Origin: Dactylellina haptotyla
Taxonomy: Eukaryota; Ascomycota; Orbiliomycetes; Orbiliales; Orbiliaceae
NCBI GenBank assembly: GCA_031310005.1
Contig: CM062384.1
Location: forward strand, 2,232,001 to 2,296,000
Direction of reading: 5' to 3'
DNA length: 64,000 nt
The notes beneath the pieces are model-generated. The model saw only the letters and a list, made by a program, of their open reading frames with translations. It did not search any database and was not told the DNA's origin. Made by a program: the position numbers and the translations under genes. This document shows, piece by piece, positions 1 to 11,434 of the stretch; position 1 is the stretch's first letter, and every line of letters begins with the position of its first letter.

Positions 1-600
1 TCTTATCGTCCATAAGTATCACTTTTTCTCAATATTATAGACTACATTGACGATATTGACCACTTTCTCTTCTATTTTTCTCAATCTCACCTCGGAAATG
101 TCCCCTTGGGGGTTCTACTAATTAGCACTAGCAATAATAGCAAATTTTCGCACGAGGACATCCGAGCGCCCAATCGTATTTCCTAACCTCTCTCTTAAGT
201 TTCTGTATCTGTCTCATTTTCTGTTCACTTTATTCCGTTTCTGTGAACTTCATTCTAGCACAATATACTTAGGAAGCAGGTTTCGATCTCCAAAATGATT
301 AGAAGATACTACTGCCGCAGTTTCATTTGGAACAGCACATATTTAGACTTTATAGATCATGATCCATAAGTGAATTGCAATATGTATTATTATAATTGCT
401 AGAACCGAAGTGCTCTATAAGATAGTTAAATTTCAAAACTCCATGATAATGCTATGCTAACACTGCTATGCTAATAATGCTGTGATAATGATGCAAGCCC
501 CAATGCCTTCCGGTTAAGATTCTATATGGATTAATGTTTTTGGTGACCTGCATCCTCTCTAAATGGTATCGATTGATTAAGTTGTAACAAAGGAAATAAT
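1..600. other. Left-edge intergenic DNA
   Basis: AT-rich sequence downstream of the minus-strand membrane-protein gene. An imperfect direct repetition built on gctatgctaa occurs near 450-490. No coding frame with family resemblance is visible. Confidence 0.5.
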
Positions 601-1520
601 TTATGCTCTCATCTTTTTATCCATCTCAAGCAAGACATTCAACCTGCAGAATCCGAGCGTGTAGAGCCCATAAGCAATGTAGTCCCGCGCATCCTTCTTC
701 TGCATCCTATTCTCCTCGATCTTCTTCATAGCCTCGGTAACACAGTTCTCGACCCTCATAACAACACCAACGGCGACCAGAAACGCCACAGCGGCGTATT
801 TCTGCGCACTCTCATTTTGCATCTGTCCCATAACCACCAAAGCAGATCCGTACACAGCAGCGGTGTATGTCTGCGCAAAAGTGATAGTGGTCTGTCTGGG
901 GGCATCATACTCCGGGACTTCTGTGTCCGAGAACCCAGAGGCGGTAGTGAACAGGAAACAGACCAATCTGGTATAAGCGAAGGCGTGGATAATCACCACG
1001 CTGTCATGGTAGAGAGATTGAGAGTTGGAAAGATAAGCAGCGATGATGAAAACCATGCGGAAAATTGCACCGGCTTGGTAGACTGGACGAACCAGGGCTG
1101 GGTTTCCGCGACCGAGTTTGCGGACGAGCAGCATGTTCGTCGCGCACTGTATAGAACACAAAATGACGGCAGAGAGGGGAACAGAAGTAGCTTTCGATAC
1201 AGGGAAGTAGAACGAAGTCAATTCTGAGAGACCGGAGAGAGCATGGATAATGATTGCTATTTAAGATTACGGTCAGAAACCATCCCACTAGTTTTAAAAA
1301 ATTTACTATTGCACATACTGTCTCTGTTGCCCTTCCTATAACTCTTGAAGCCACGACTCGCGTAACTAAGAAGGATGTATACGTATAGCAAAAACATAAG
1401 GATTGAGCCAATTCTTATTGATGTGAGTACTGTCGGGGCTGTTTCAAAGAATGGACGAGGAAGAGTCGTTTCCTGGGCAGCCAGGAATTGCTTTAGCTGG
1501 GATGGCAGGATTGCTTCCAT
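601..1520 (-). CDS. Orphan multi-pass membrane protein (about 7 TM)
   Basis: Two exons, 1520-1319 and 1256-601, joined across a 62-bp GTATGT...TAG intron (phase 1), give 285 residues. About seven hydrophobic segments can be seen: near residues 33-55, then around IIIHALSGLSELTSF, PLSAVILCSIQ, VFIIAAYL, IIHAFAYTRLVCFL, AAVYGSALVVMG and AVAFLVAVGVV. The C-terminal stretch is charged (KKIEENRMQKKDARD) and probably cytosolic. I do not recognise the family; it resembles the many lineage-specific fungal integral membrane proteins and may sit in the plasma membrane or an endomembrane. The start is the first ATG of the upstream frame, with no signal peptide. The gene stands alone, followed upstream by a 15-bp tandem array. 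Function unknown; the exon join is supported by continuity of the hydrophobic pattern and the phase. Confidence 0.72.
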
Positions 1521-1581
1521 CTTGAATGTTGAAAGATTAAAAGATTTGTATTATTCAATATGTAATTAAAGATAGAGATAT

Positions 1582-1651
1582 AGAAGATATAAGTAGAGAA
1601 GATATAAGTAGAGAAGATAAAATTATAGAAGATAAAATTATAGAAGATAAA
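1582..1651. repeat. 15-bp minisatellite
   Basis: Two copies of agaagatataagtag (1582-1596, 1597-1611) are followed by two copies of the variant agaagataaaattat (1612-1626, 1627-1641) and a partial fifth unit to 1651. The units share agaagata and differ in the second half. It lies about 60 bp upstream of the 7-TM gene start. Confidence 0.9.
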
Positions 1652-2699
1652 CGAGAGATCTTTAATGAAAGGCGAGATCAAAGACAGTATTGATTGAGTA
1701 ATAACGATTCTGATTAAGTTCTGTCTCGGGATCGTTCGACCGACTATATATATAAAAACCATGATCTTGGATCATGGGTTAGAGCCCAGTTAAGGCTGAA
1801 GGCCAACAGCCTAGAACAAAGTAGGCTTGTCGCATTTCGGCTTCGAGAACTCCATGATTTTCACCAGATCTAATTATTTAGGAAATTTCGAGTCCCAGCG
1901 ATTTGGGCTGCAGCCGCACTGCGTTTCCTGTACCCGATCAAAACCTCCACCAACGCCATAGTGCAGAGCCAACTGTTACATTCGCACGAGGCTTCGGGTA
2001 TGAGCGATTGCAACATCTCCTGTAAACGTAGTACAACTTAAGGTCACACCAACCAATAGGGCTGGTTTTTGCTGCACAGTTAGCCCGTTACTGACAAGTG
2101 CCTGTCTTATTCCTTGCCAGCAGAGTCGGATAATTTCGTGGTGTTGGCGCTCGACTTTAAGCATAGCCGACGAAAACTTTTTGAGCATCGTAACCAGATT
2201 GCCGCACGAATCCTCCATTTATCGGGCTTTGCTTCGCAGAATACTTCCTTTCTGTGCTAAATCGAAGTATTTTTGGGTGCGCGGGTGCCAAAACCACCAA
2301 TGAAAATATGGTGATGGCTTTGTGGCGCCTGCAAGAAGCTACTTTAGGTCGCCCTAATTGGGCAGTGCATTGCACCCCAAGAACTCGAAATTTTTTTGCA
2401 AGTCCACACGAGCTCGCTGGCGGGATTGCGGCAGTGTTTCTGACTAGCTTGCTGCCAGATAACGCAGCTTTTCGTCATAACTAAGATTTTTCCGGTCGGG
2501 CTTGATCGAATCTCAAGAGCTCTTTAGAAAACGCGTCGGCCATAAACGAGATTTTGAAGATGCTTGATATATATTTGTCTCGAGATATATATATATATTA
2601 ATTTTATACAATTGTACACTATTGTTAGATACAAAAAAATAGTTCAACTCCAGCCTAAACACAGCAAATCCTCTAATCACGCCACGAATATCGAGCTAA
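1652..2699. other. Intergenic tract without a recognised gene
   Basis: Overlapping short frames occur on both strands at 1976-2484, but none shows a family signature. An AT run (tatata) lies near 2585-2600. This may hold decayed coding DNA, but nothing can be named. Confidence 0.4.
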
Positions 2700-3728
2700 C
2701 TATTTCTTCAGGGCTACGTAGCTGTTGTAGTTATCAAGAGGAGCAATCTCCTTGATATTTTCCCAGATAGCGTCAATACCCTTCACTGCCTCATCGCTCA
2801 ACGGACCCCTGTTCAACCAATCTACTGTCTCTGTGAGTCTCTCTGGGGTATAGGCACCGAAGATCAAAGCATCACCGTGCTCCGACCTCAAATGGCTGTG
2901 GAAGCGAGCCCATCTATAGCCTAGCTCGCCCAAAGGAAGTCCTTCCTTCTCCGCAACCTTGACCCAATCATCCAAAGCATTCCTCAACTCCTCCTTGTCG
3001 TACATGGTTCTATAGATATCCCCAAGCTGGGTACCCGGTGTCCATCGGCCAGCTGCAGATTCGAGCTGCTGTCTGGTCTTAGCGAGCAGACCGCCAGCGA
3101 GTGGAGAGTATGCGTAGAAGGCGATGCCGAGCTTGCGGAGAAGAGGGAAGGTTGTGGTCTCCTGCGCGCGTGCGAATGGGTTGTAGTTTCCTTGAAAAAC
3201 GGTTGGCTTGACCCATCCGTTCTTTGTTGTGATGTCGTAGACTTTTTGGATATCGTCGGGGAGATAGTTCGATAGTCCGAATCGCTTGAAAACTCCAGCT
3301 TCGTAAAGATTCTGGATACCCCGAAGTTGGGTCTCTAAGTCTGTTGCATGGTCCGGAGCGTGGAGGTAATAGATATCAATCTGCGGTCATTCGGTTAGAA
3401 TATTTCCCTATGCGTCACAGGTATGATTAAAACTTACAGCTCCCAATTTCTCTTGTGCGTACTCGCCGTGCTTTACGATATTTTCTATGCTGGCAACTCC
3501 TGGGGTAAAACCAGCGCCGAATTTAGTGGAGATAATGAAGTCCTTGGACTTGACATCCGCCAAACCAAGGGTCTCTTCGGTGCGTCCGTAGATTTGCGCA
3601 GTATCCAAATCTTGGACTCCGACTTTCTTGATAAGGTCGAGGGTTTCGATAACGTGTGTGACTTCGCCAGTTTCTGCGTGAGGCTCAAACATGGCAGCGC
3701 CATAAACGAGCTTAACTGGAGCAGACAT
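2700..3728 (-). CDS. AKR7-type aldo/keto reductase
   Basis: NADPH-dependent carbonyl reductase with a TIM-barrel fold, 323 residues. Exons are 3728-3438 and 3380-2700; the 57-bp intron is GTAAGT...CAG in phase 0. The full AKR tetrad is visible: Asp42 and Tyr47 in LDTAQIYG, Lys69 in STKFG, and His104 in YYLHAPDH. The YLHAPDH and FARAQET/YAYSPLAGG context is that of the AKR7 group (aflatoxin-B1-aldehyde reductases), whose known substrates are reactive dialdehydes and succinic semialdehyde. There is no targeting signal, so it is probably cytosolic. Length and both ends match the family. The true substrate cannot be read from sequence; a general aldehyde-detoxification role is inferred. It has no obvious pathway partner next to it. 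Confidence 0.93.
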
Positions 3729-5012
3729 CTTGGTTGATTTTACTGTCTATGCGAAGCTATGCAGAATCTAATAGGTAATAGGTATTTTTATTGAGTAAAT
3801 AATGCGAATTGAGATATAATCTGTATTTTGCTTGAATGATGAGAATAGTAATCTGAAGGATGAGGCCATTCACCTAGTATATATAGTTTTTCGAGCGCTA
3901 CTGAATTGAAGTCCGACATTTTACTGAACCATTGATTATGAAAGCTATACCCGCCGCCCCGGATAGTATAGAATTCGGTTACCCCTCCTATTGCGAAATG
4001 CAGCCTTAAGGTGTCCTAATTAGCTTAGTAATTCCTAAACGCCTCTATGGGTCAAGGCATGTGTTGAATCCACTTGCGGTGATGCCCAAACCGGAATACA
4101 GTTCGCCACCCAATCAGTGTGCGTGGAGTGAGAAAGGGTACCGAAGGTGACCCGGCCGAGAGTTACCAGGCGAATTGGGACGGAATGCTTACCTAGGTTT
4201 TTACTAGTCAGCAACTGGCGAAACATACTATAGTCGCTTGGCTCTAAAGCTTGGGTCAAACAGGTATTATCTCCGGCAAAAACGTATGAAGAATCTTCTG
4301 GAGTTAAGTGGCAAACCCATTGCGAACCGCGAACTTGGAAGTTTCATTAATAATACACGAAAACCTTGCCCAAAACGTGTTTTTCCCAATGGGCCTTGTG
4401 CATTGCCCCGCTCCCGTCGGTTCCGGAAATCTATTTGCCGCCCGAGGATTTTCTTCAGCTAGAGACATTTGAAGCATGGCATAACCGAAAAAGTAACCGT
4501 TTAAATTCTCCTTCGGCCAAATATTGGGATTAATATACCAGTACTAATTACCGTAGGCCCCAGCATGCGCGCCACATTTGTCGCGCGACGACAGTATAGA
4601 ATTACTTCAGAACTCAATCAATGGAATTAATTCTCAAACGGCAGTCAGCAATGTACATCTCGGCATTTCGATGCTAAACCCCATCGTAGGGTCTCAGTTA
4701 CGATGGATTCTTCACAAACCCGATATACCTCTAACTCTTAATTAGCAATCAACCTTGGATCGCTGTTAAGAATCTTTATTCGGAAATAGAATGGCTATCG
4801 TAGGACTTTGCTTACTTATATACAATCAAATTAAAAATCTATAACACAAGATGACATCTCTTGCCAAGGGAACTCGTCATTTAACAAGAAAATCTCCCCC
4901 ATGGCCAACAGCATCCGATTACCTTTCCTCATGATCGCGATATATGTAATACATATTTGAAATCAAATAATCTCATAAACCTCCAGGGACGTCATCGTAT
5001 TGCATCACCCAT
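3729..5012. other. Intergenic tract
   Basis: Upstream of the reductase gene (promoter side) and downstream of the type I membrane protein gene. Only short frames without family resemblance are seen (for example 4035-4259 and 4238-4462). Confidence 0.45.
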
Positions 5013-6123
5013 TTAAGGACGGGTAAGCGATGTCAGCGCTCCGGATTGATATCGAGGTGGTGGGGCGACTGGAGGCGGTGGTGGAGGGGGTATCGGCACA
5101 CTATGCATCGCAAACCCAGGAAGAGTAGGAGGCAGAGGCACAATACTGGCTGGGTTTGCTGGACCTGACGGGCCTACCTGCCACATAGGCTGACCAGGGA
5201 TCATTCGTTCTGCTTCTCGTCGCTTTTTTCTTAAGTACGCAATGTATGTTGACAAGCTAAGGATTACTGCCCCAAGAGAGGCCCCGACCGCGGCGCCCAT
5301 TACTCCAGGAGTGGTTTTCGAATCTGTCGAAGACTTTGATACACCCGTTGGGCTGGACGCAGCACCGGTACCACAAGGGCCTCTGGTGCTCGTAGCGAGT
5401 GTACTAAAGCTTCCGCCCCCAGGTCCAACTGTCACAAATATGGTCGATTCATCAACAACGGTGCTAGTGATAGTAGAAAATATCGTTCGAGTTTCTCGGA
5501 CGGTGCTAGTGTAAGTAGATACTCTTGTGATTGTCGTAGGACCCGGTACTCCAATGATAGTAGCGACCGAGTTACCACCTATCACACGTTTATTCCGTAA
5601 GTATAAATATCCAGAAATAGCATTCTCACCGAAGTCGATATCTCTGGCAAAACATACCACTAACGCTAAAGACGTCGTCTCTATTAGCACAATCATTACC
5701 GCTGTTGTCTCCTTCGGGGTAATAGCAATAATATTCGTCAACATCATCAGTACACGGGATGAGGGGTCCCCATGCACCCGCGAGACCGCCATCAAGACAT
5801 TCACGAATACAAGCCGAATCTTGCCAGCTTTGGTCCGTACAGCTTCCTCTAGAATACGTGTTTACCCAGTACCCATCGACGTACGTTCCGCTGTGGCAAA
5901 TACCATTCCCTAGACAGCCCGTACCAGGCCCACAGCACATGCTGGCACCATTGGAATTACACGGTGTATCGTACGATGCCGTGCCATTTGGAAAATAACA
6001 ATCGGCAGCCACTCCAGTTGTTAGAAGTCCTATGAATAAGCTTCCGAAGGATCTCAAGAATACGGTGAACGATGGATTTCGGGATTGGAAGTTAAACAGG
6101 GGGGAGAATTGGCGGCATCCCAT
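5013..6123 (-). CDS. Cysteine-rich type I membrane protein
   Basis: Exons 6123-5658 and 5578-5013 (79-bp intron, GTATGT...TAG, phase 1) give 343 residues. A hydrophobic signal segment (about residues 24-39, FGSLFIGLLTTGVAA) is followed by a cysteine-rich ectodomain with the core CCGPGTGCLGNGIC and roughly 12 cysteines to residue 152. A Ser/Thr-rich stalk (TSTVRETRTIFSTITSTVV) comes next. One membrane span (about 240-262, GAAVGASLGAVILSLSTYIAYL) ends in the basic stop-transfer KKRR, and the cytosolic tail is proline-rich with a run of prolines. The layout is that of fungal wall or surface sensor-like proteins, but this is not a WSC domain and I do not recognise the ectodomain. A cell-surface role is inferred. 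The start could lie at a later in-frame position, as the signal begins about 20 residues in. Confidence 0.8.
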
Positions 6124-7008
6124 TTTTCGACAGCCAACCCGGGCGCCTGAATTCGACTATTTTGCTGACCAAGAAAGCTTGTTTCGCAACAAGCGAACCG
6201 ATCGCAAAATGCACAAAAGGGCCAGTTTTAAAGCAATTTTGTTGCGAGGCTGAATTGATTCGAGCTTGTTCGCCGGGGAACAGCATTCCCCAGAGCCTTA
6301 TCCTTTCGCATTTTTAATGTGGGGAAACCGAATGATAAAAGAGTAACTGATTGGTGGTACCTTTGTTGAGCCCTCTCTATCATGCATCGTGAGTGTGGAC
6401 ATGCGGCTCAGCTGGTACGATTTGAAAACCTAGCTGGGTACGGTATGGATCCCCAGAGGCGGCAAACGGATTACTGGCCTCCACAGTATAAATGGCCTGT
6501 CTTGCTTACACCAAAATGCTGACAGATTGGAGGCTCAAGACTGCGGTAGGACTTGCAACATGCATGGAACTAAGGCCAAAATGATATTCTTAGATTCGGG
6601 CTTCTGCAAGATAAGTGGCTTTGTCACAGGTACCTGCAACAGCCTCTACGCCGGGAGCTTTCCTGTCCCAAAGGAATGCAATTACGATTAGAACGATACA
6701 ATGAGCAGATGGTCAAAAAAATTTAAAAAAAAGACCGCACCCCATGCAATACGATTTCAAGATTTTTGTGTATCTTGCAAAGGTCGATGAGGCTTGAAAC
6801 TGAATAAGACTGGTTCGAAAAGACGTCGGTCGCCGTATTCGAACCGCGCGAAGTTCCGCAGCCTCGTCCCGTTTGCGTTGCGGGCGGTGGGATTCCAACA
6901 CCAAGCCGGTTTATTGGCAGGCTAACTGCGCGCCGTCGGGGACTTCCGACAGACGGGCGGCCTTCCAGGAGTGACGTTGTTCCAGTTTCTGCTTGCCGGG
7001 TGAAAAAA
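6124..7008. other. Intergenic tract, promoter side of two divergent genes
   Basis: Lies between the divergent membrane-protein gene (minus) and the HIU hydrolase gene (plus). No independent gene seen; the overlapping frames at 6713-7067 look random. Confidence 0.45.
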
Positions 7009-7016
7009 TATATAAG
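7009..7016 (+). promoter_or_regulatory. TATA-like box
   Basis: tatataag lies about 100 bp upstream of the first ATG of the HIU hydrolase gene. It is followed by a pyrimidine-rich stretch typical of fungal transcription start regions. Confidence 0.45.
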
Positions 7017-7113
7017 ATACTCTTCTCTATCCCGTTTAGACCTTTCAGAAGAAATTTGCCTGGTCAATTGAGCCCTTATAACAATTCCGATTCACTCTCT
7101 CCGCCGTGCGGGT

Positions 7114-7575
7114 TTGCATTTGACGCAGTTTTTGATGCACCCGAACACCACTGCAACTTCGCGGCTGCAGAATTTAACCTCCCATCTCTCCACCGCCTCA
7201 AAGCCCAAGATGCCGCCAATTACCTGTCACGTCCTCGACACCTCCTCCGGCGCGCCAGCCGCCTCGGTTCCGGTGACTCTCTCCCTTATCGCTCCCTCCG
7301 TGGCCGCTCTCTCAAGCTTACCCGAGGCTCAATCGATCGCTACGGCGACCACCAACTCCGATGGCCGAATAGCGGCGTGGTCGTCGGACTTCAAGATCGA
7401 AAACGGTCAAGTTTACAAATTAAAATTCGAAACGTGGGATTACTTCAAGGGAAACACATTCTTTCCTTACGTGGAGGTGACGTTCGTGGTCAATATGGAG
7501 AAGGACGGAAGAGAACATTATCATGTACCAGTCTTGCTAGCTCCGTGGAGCTACAGCACATATCGTGGAAGTTAG
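7114..7575 (+). CDS. 5-hydroxyisourate hydrolase (transthyretin-like)
   Basis: Hydrolyses 5-hydroxyisourate, the product of urate oxidase, to OHCU in purine breakdown. It is intronless, 153 residues from the first ATG. Family marks are complete: His39 in ITCHVLD, Arg85 in SDGR, His137 in HYHVPVL, and the C-terminal YRGS that is the hallmark of the hydrolase and absent from true transthyretin. The domain starts at Met33, but the extra 32 residues hold RLQNLTSHL (17-25), an exact match to the peroxisomal PTS2 consensus R/K-L/V/I-x5-H/Q-L/A. This argues for the first ATG (or Met8) as start and for peroxisomal location, where urate oxidase works. Initiation at Met33 would give a cytosolic 121-residue form. 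No other ureide gene is nearby. Confidence 0.94.
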   Translation: MHLTQFLMHPNTTATSRLQNLTSHLSTASKPKMPPITCHVLDTSSGAPAASVPVTLSLIAPSVAALSSLPEAQSIATATTNSDGRIAAWSSDFKIENGQVYKLKFETWDYFKGNTFFPYVEVTFVVNMEKDGREHYHVPVLLAPWSYSTYRGS

Positions 7576-10500
7576 AGGGAATTATTTCGAACAATTTTTC
7601 TTCAAAACAAATCTTAATCCATAAAATCAAGTACTTAAGTACTTTGGGGGCTTGATTTCCAAATAGGGTCGGAAAACATGGTCGCACTAGCGTTAGGAGC
7701 TCGAGGCTCAGAGAAAGCTGATGGTGCGTACATCGGCGAGTCCGCCGCACCTTGCGAACACATCGAACCCGGTTAGGGGTACCATATGCTCTCTATCCTG
7801 GCTATTGGCTGCTTTTGCAATGTAGAATGTCGTGAAAGCGAGATATTATACCGCATCGTTGATATAGCGTAAGAAATTCGACCTAGAATGATGCACATGG
7901 CAATTCGTCAACTTCAGCTCTTCGGTTAGGCAAAGTAAAGTCGCGTAGAAGATATTATTGTTCACGCCACTCTTGCTCGGAAGGCTGTGCGAGCACTATA
8001 GAAGTCTGCGTTATAGCTCTAAGGGAAGCTACAGCAACAGCTTTCTAAATTCGCTCGGGTAGACAGATAAATGCCTTTGAGTCTTGTACCAAGCCTTTAA
8101 TGTTTAGCTTCAGCTACTCTGTGGTGTTCGGATTGTGGATATTTGATACCTTGTTTGATTCGATGCTGAGAGATTTTAGTCTCAAAATGCAACAGCGCAA
8201 CAACACCAGTGCAACCCTGCAATGGATGGGGGCTGTAAATTTCGCCGACCAAGCGAGTAGGAAATTAATTTTACCCTTTCCAGTCAAATAACTGAAGTCA
8301 TATGATACGACATTATCTATCTTGGCAATATTGATGTATACGTATCTCAAGTGAATTTGGATTCCCTGATGCCAAGATAATAATATGCCAAAGCCAAATC
8401 CCAATCTCTTTGCAGTTAGTTTGCGGGCTAGATAGCGTCGGGGTATAGGGTCCATTTGAACTGCATTCGCCTTCTCAAACAATTTGTTCCGGGGATTCTT
8501 ATTCCGCGCGGTAGCCAGTTAGCACCATCCTAAACTGAGGGTCTGCTTGTAAACAGGATTCGTCGCTGCATATCCAGTTCTGCAAGCCAAGAAATTTCGA
8601 GAGGCGAAGGAGCGGCCTTGAACGTGACTGAGGAGGTGAAAGATTAAACAAATAACTTGTAAATCAAGATAACTCATACTATAAAGGAAATGATCTACTT
8701 CCTAGCACTAGAGAGAAAGCGGGCTGGCAGAATATATACGCCCCTATGCTCATCACTCCGTCACCCGAAGTGAGACACGAAGTAGGCAAGAAGCCGCAGT
8801 GAATCAACTTCCCGTAGCCATCAGCGGTTTATCAAATGATGCAAGTACGCGTACATCAGAGTTAAAACATGAGATATCAATACACCCGTCCAAAGTTCCC
8901 GTCTGTCGCCAAGAACTATTCGAAGGAATAATGTGGACCCCAACGGAAACTTATGATCTCAAACCTGCATGACCCGCAGTAGAGGCATCTAGAGAGGGGT
9001 GTTGGTTTCGTCAAAAGTTTCATCGGACCCTATCTATACGATGGAGATCTTCTTGCCCTGTTGTTCATAGGGAAGGAATAGGCATTCTCCGTTTGTTGCA
9101 GCCACCGTGGTAATACCCCAAAGGATCCATGGGACCCAATCCGCCCCCTAGTCATGCCGTTGATTGGTTTTCAGTTGCCGGGAAGCAAGCGCTGGGTATC
9201 CATGGATGGACCATAATGCGAGCACCTTATATGCCAGGCTACAAACAGGGTCTTGACACTTTTCTCAATCGATATGACTCTTGAGGAAGGTCGAACCCAA
9301 TCTCCAGATGCTGTCAATTGATCAAAGTTACACAAGACCATGATACCCCGCAGACCCGTCTTTGCTTTATTCACAGAATCGTAGTTTTTAGCTCCTTATA
9401 ATGTTATAATAGTAGCTGAGATTGCTTTTGGGAAGAAAATCAAGGTTCTCTAGAGGCGAAACATGCATTAGCGGTGCGTAAAGGCAACCAACCCTGGGAG
9501 CCGGGAAGCCATGAAACAGAGATAACGAGTACTTCGCCTTGCATAAGGTATCGAGTTGGGGATCTTGGAACACAGGAGCCACTTCTTCAACCTTAAAGGC
9601 AATCTCGGAGCAAAATTTTCATAAAATTAAAGCACACGGAGAATTTTCAGTCCCCGACGTTCTTGTAAGTTCATGCATCGACGGCTAGTGGGATGTTGTA
9701 TACGAAGCTTTGTGTAGGCCACCCAGGAGATCCTTTCTCCTTTTCGATTGTGCTCCGACTCTGCGATTCGGAGATGCCCTTGCGTAACAATAAGGCTAGA
9801 GCGTATTACTTTAAGCTCAGGGATGCATCAAAAGAAAAAGCGCCTTCTTAATATCATGCATCTTAAACGAAACTGTTAAACCGTTAGTCATCGGTACCGG
9901 AGGGGCCGAGATATCGAGCACGTATACCAAGACTGCCCCACGGCTGCACAGGCGCCACTAACACCTGCTTATTCTGCAATATTATTACGACTTACGAATG
10001 GCATGGAAAGTTCCTTTGCAGAATGCACCCATGGACAACTCTGCGGTCATGTGGGGGCGAACGTGACTTATGGCTTGAAATCCCAAAAAAAGACGAGACC
10101 CACCATCGTTGAGCCAGCCTGCTGCCTTATCTGCAGGAACATTCCGACGTCTCAACTGATATATGAAGGCTTGGTGAGTCAAGCTGCGGCAAGTACTGCC
10201 AAGTTTCAAACCCTCTATTGTAAAACAGTAAAATTGAATATCAAATTACACTCGTGATCATTGGATGTTGTCCAATTCTTGGCTATTATAGTCACGAATA
10301 TGTTGACAAAGTGCAAAATTCAAGAAATTAATTCGTATGTTGGGCGAGGCGGCGCAGACTGTGGGATATCTACAATCCACTAATGATGGATGATCCTAGT
10401 ATTAAGTCATAATGTAAGCGAGGTACCATGGCTCCACGACTTCCCCACAAGGTAAGGAATGGAGAAAATCAGTGCCGACTGATATCCGACTTGCGAGTCT

Positions 10501-11434
10501 ATGCGTTTGAACGTTCCACCAAAGCACCGATAAATCGAATCTCTGCATTAACACGTAAATTAACTCGCCGTACATACATACTGACAGGCTGTCGCTGCGC
10601 CAAAAAATTCTTATTACTTGCGTAAATGCTCCGAGGAGAAGGATTACGGCTCAATAATAAGCCACCTTTATCAAAAATCCAAGAGCGGACAAATATTCCC
10701 TACTCTTCCTAGGCTGCCTCTTGAGAATCTGGGAAGAGGGCGACTCGAAGGCAAAAAAACAAGCATCCAGCTTAGCCCGTTCTCTTGGGGTTCACCGTTT
10801 GATCGGGCTGTCTTTGATAGTTTCTTAAGCGAAGGGGGGCCGTGATTGAAACAAACCCACCACCCACGCCAGGGGGTACGAATGGAATTAGACCGGGGAC
10901 ACTGAATATCGCGATAATCGGACCGACTCCACTGCTGCCACAAAAGATACGTTACCCACCTTCCGCTGATATTCTTGGCCGGGGACTATATGTATAGAGG
11001 AAGAGAAGAAAAGAAAAAAAAATAGAAGTTATGTCGCATCGTCTAGGGACTTCGTTTGATTTCTTCTCCCGCGTCCGCTTTCCCTCCCTGCGCCTCTAGC
11101 TATTTAATGAATGCACGGTTCGATTTGGGCTTGGCTTCTGATCCATTTTCTGCGGCCATGCATTGTATCTTGGACACCCGAGCAAGAGGTTGCGAGGTCA
11201 GACCACACCCTATGCCTATATTAGCCCGCTAAGGTCGAGCACCCCAAAGAGGATTTTTTCCCTCCCAGTGCAGAGAGAGCTCGAAAAGAACAAAAAGAGG
11301 TCTCGCAAGACAGGTCCAGATCCAGACACTAAGTTACTCCTCGTTTATACACATCCATCCATCTGCACTGTGACCTTTCGGCTTCCCCTCCGACAATAGC
11401 CTCCTCTCATTATAATAAAAAAAACAAAAGGGTC
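7576..11434. other. Gene-poor tract
   Basis: Nearly 4 kb without a frame I can support. Frames of 60-120 codons appear on both strands (for example 8114-8482, 9388-9582, 10003-10257, 10618-10845), but none has recognisable motifs or a convincing splice chain. The last few hundred bases are the leader of the Zn2Cys6 gene. Confidence 0.45.

Noticed and set aside
1976-2484. Facing frames of 76-80 codons on both strands
   Set aside because: No family match; could be decayed coding DNA but nothing can be named.
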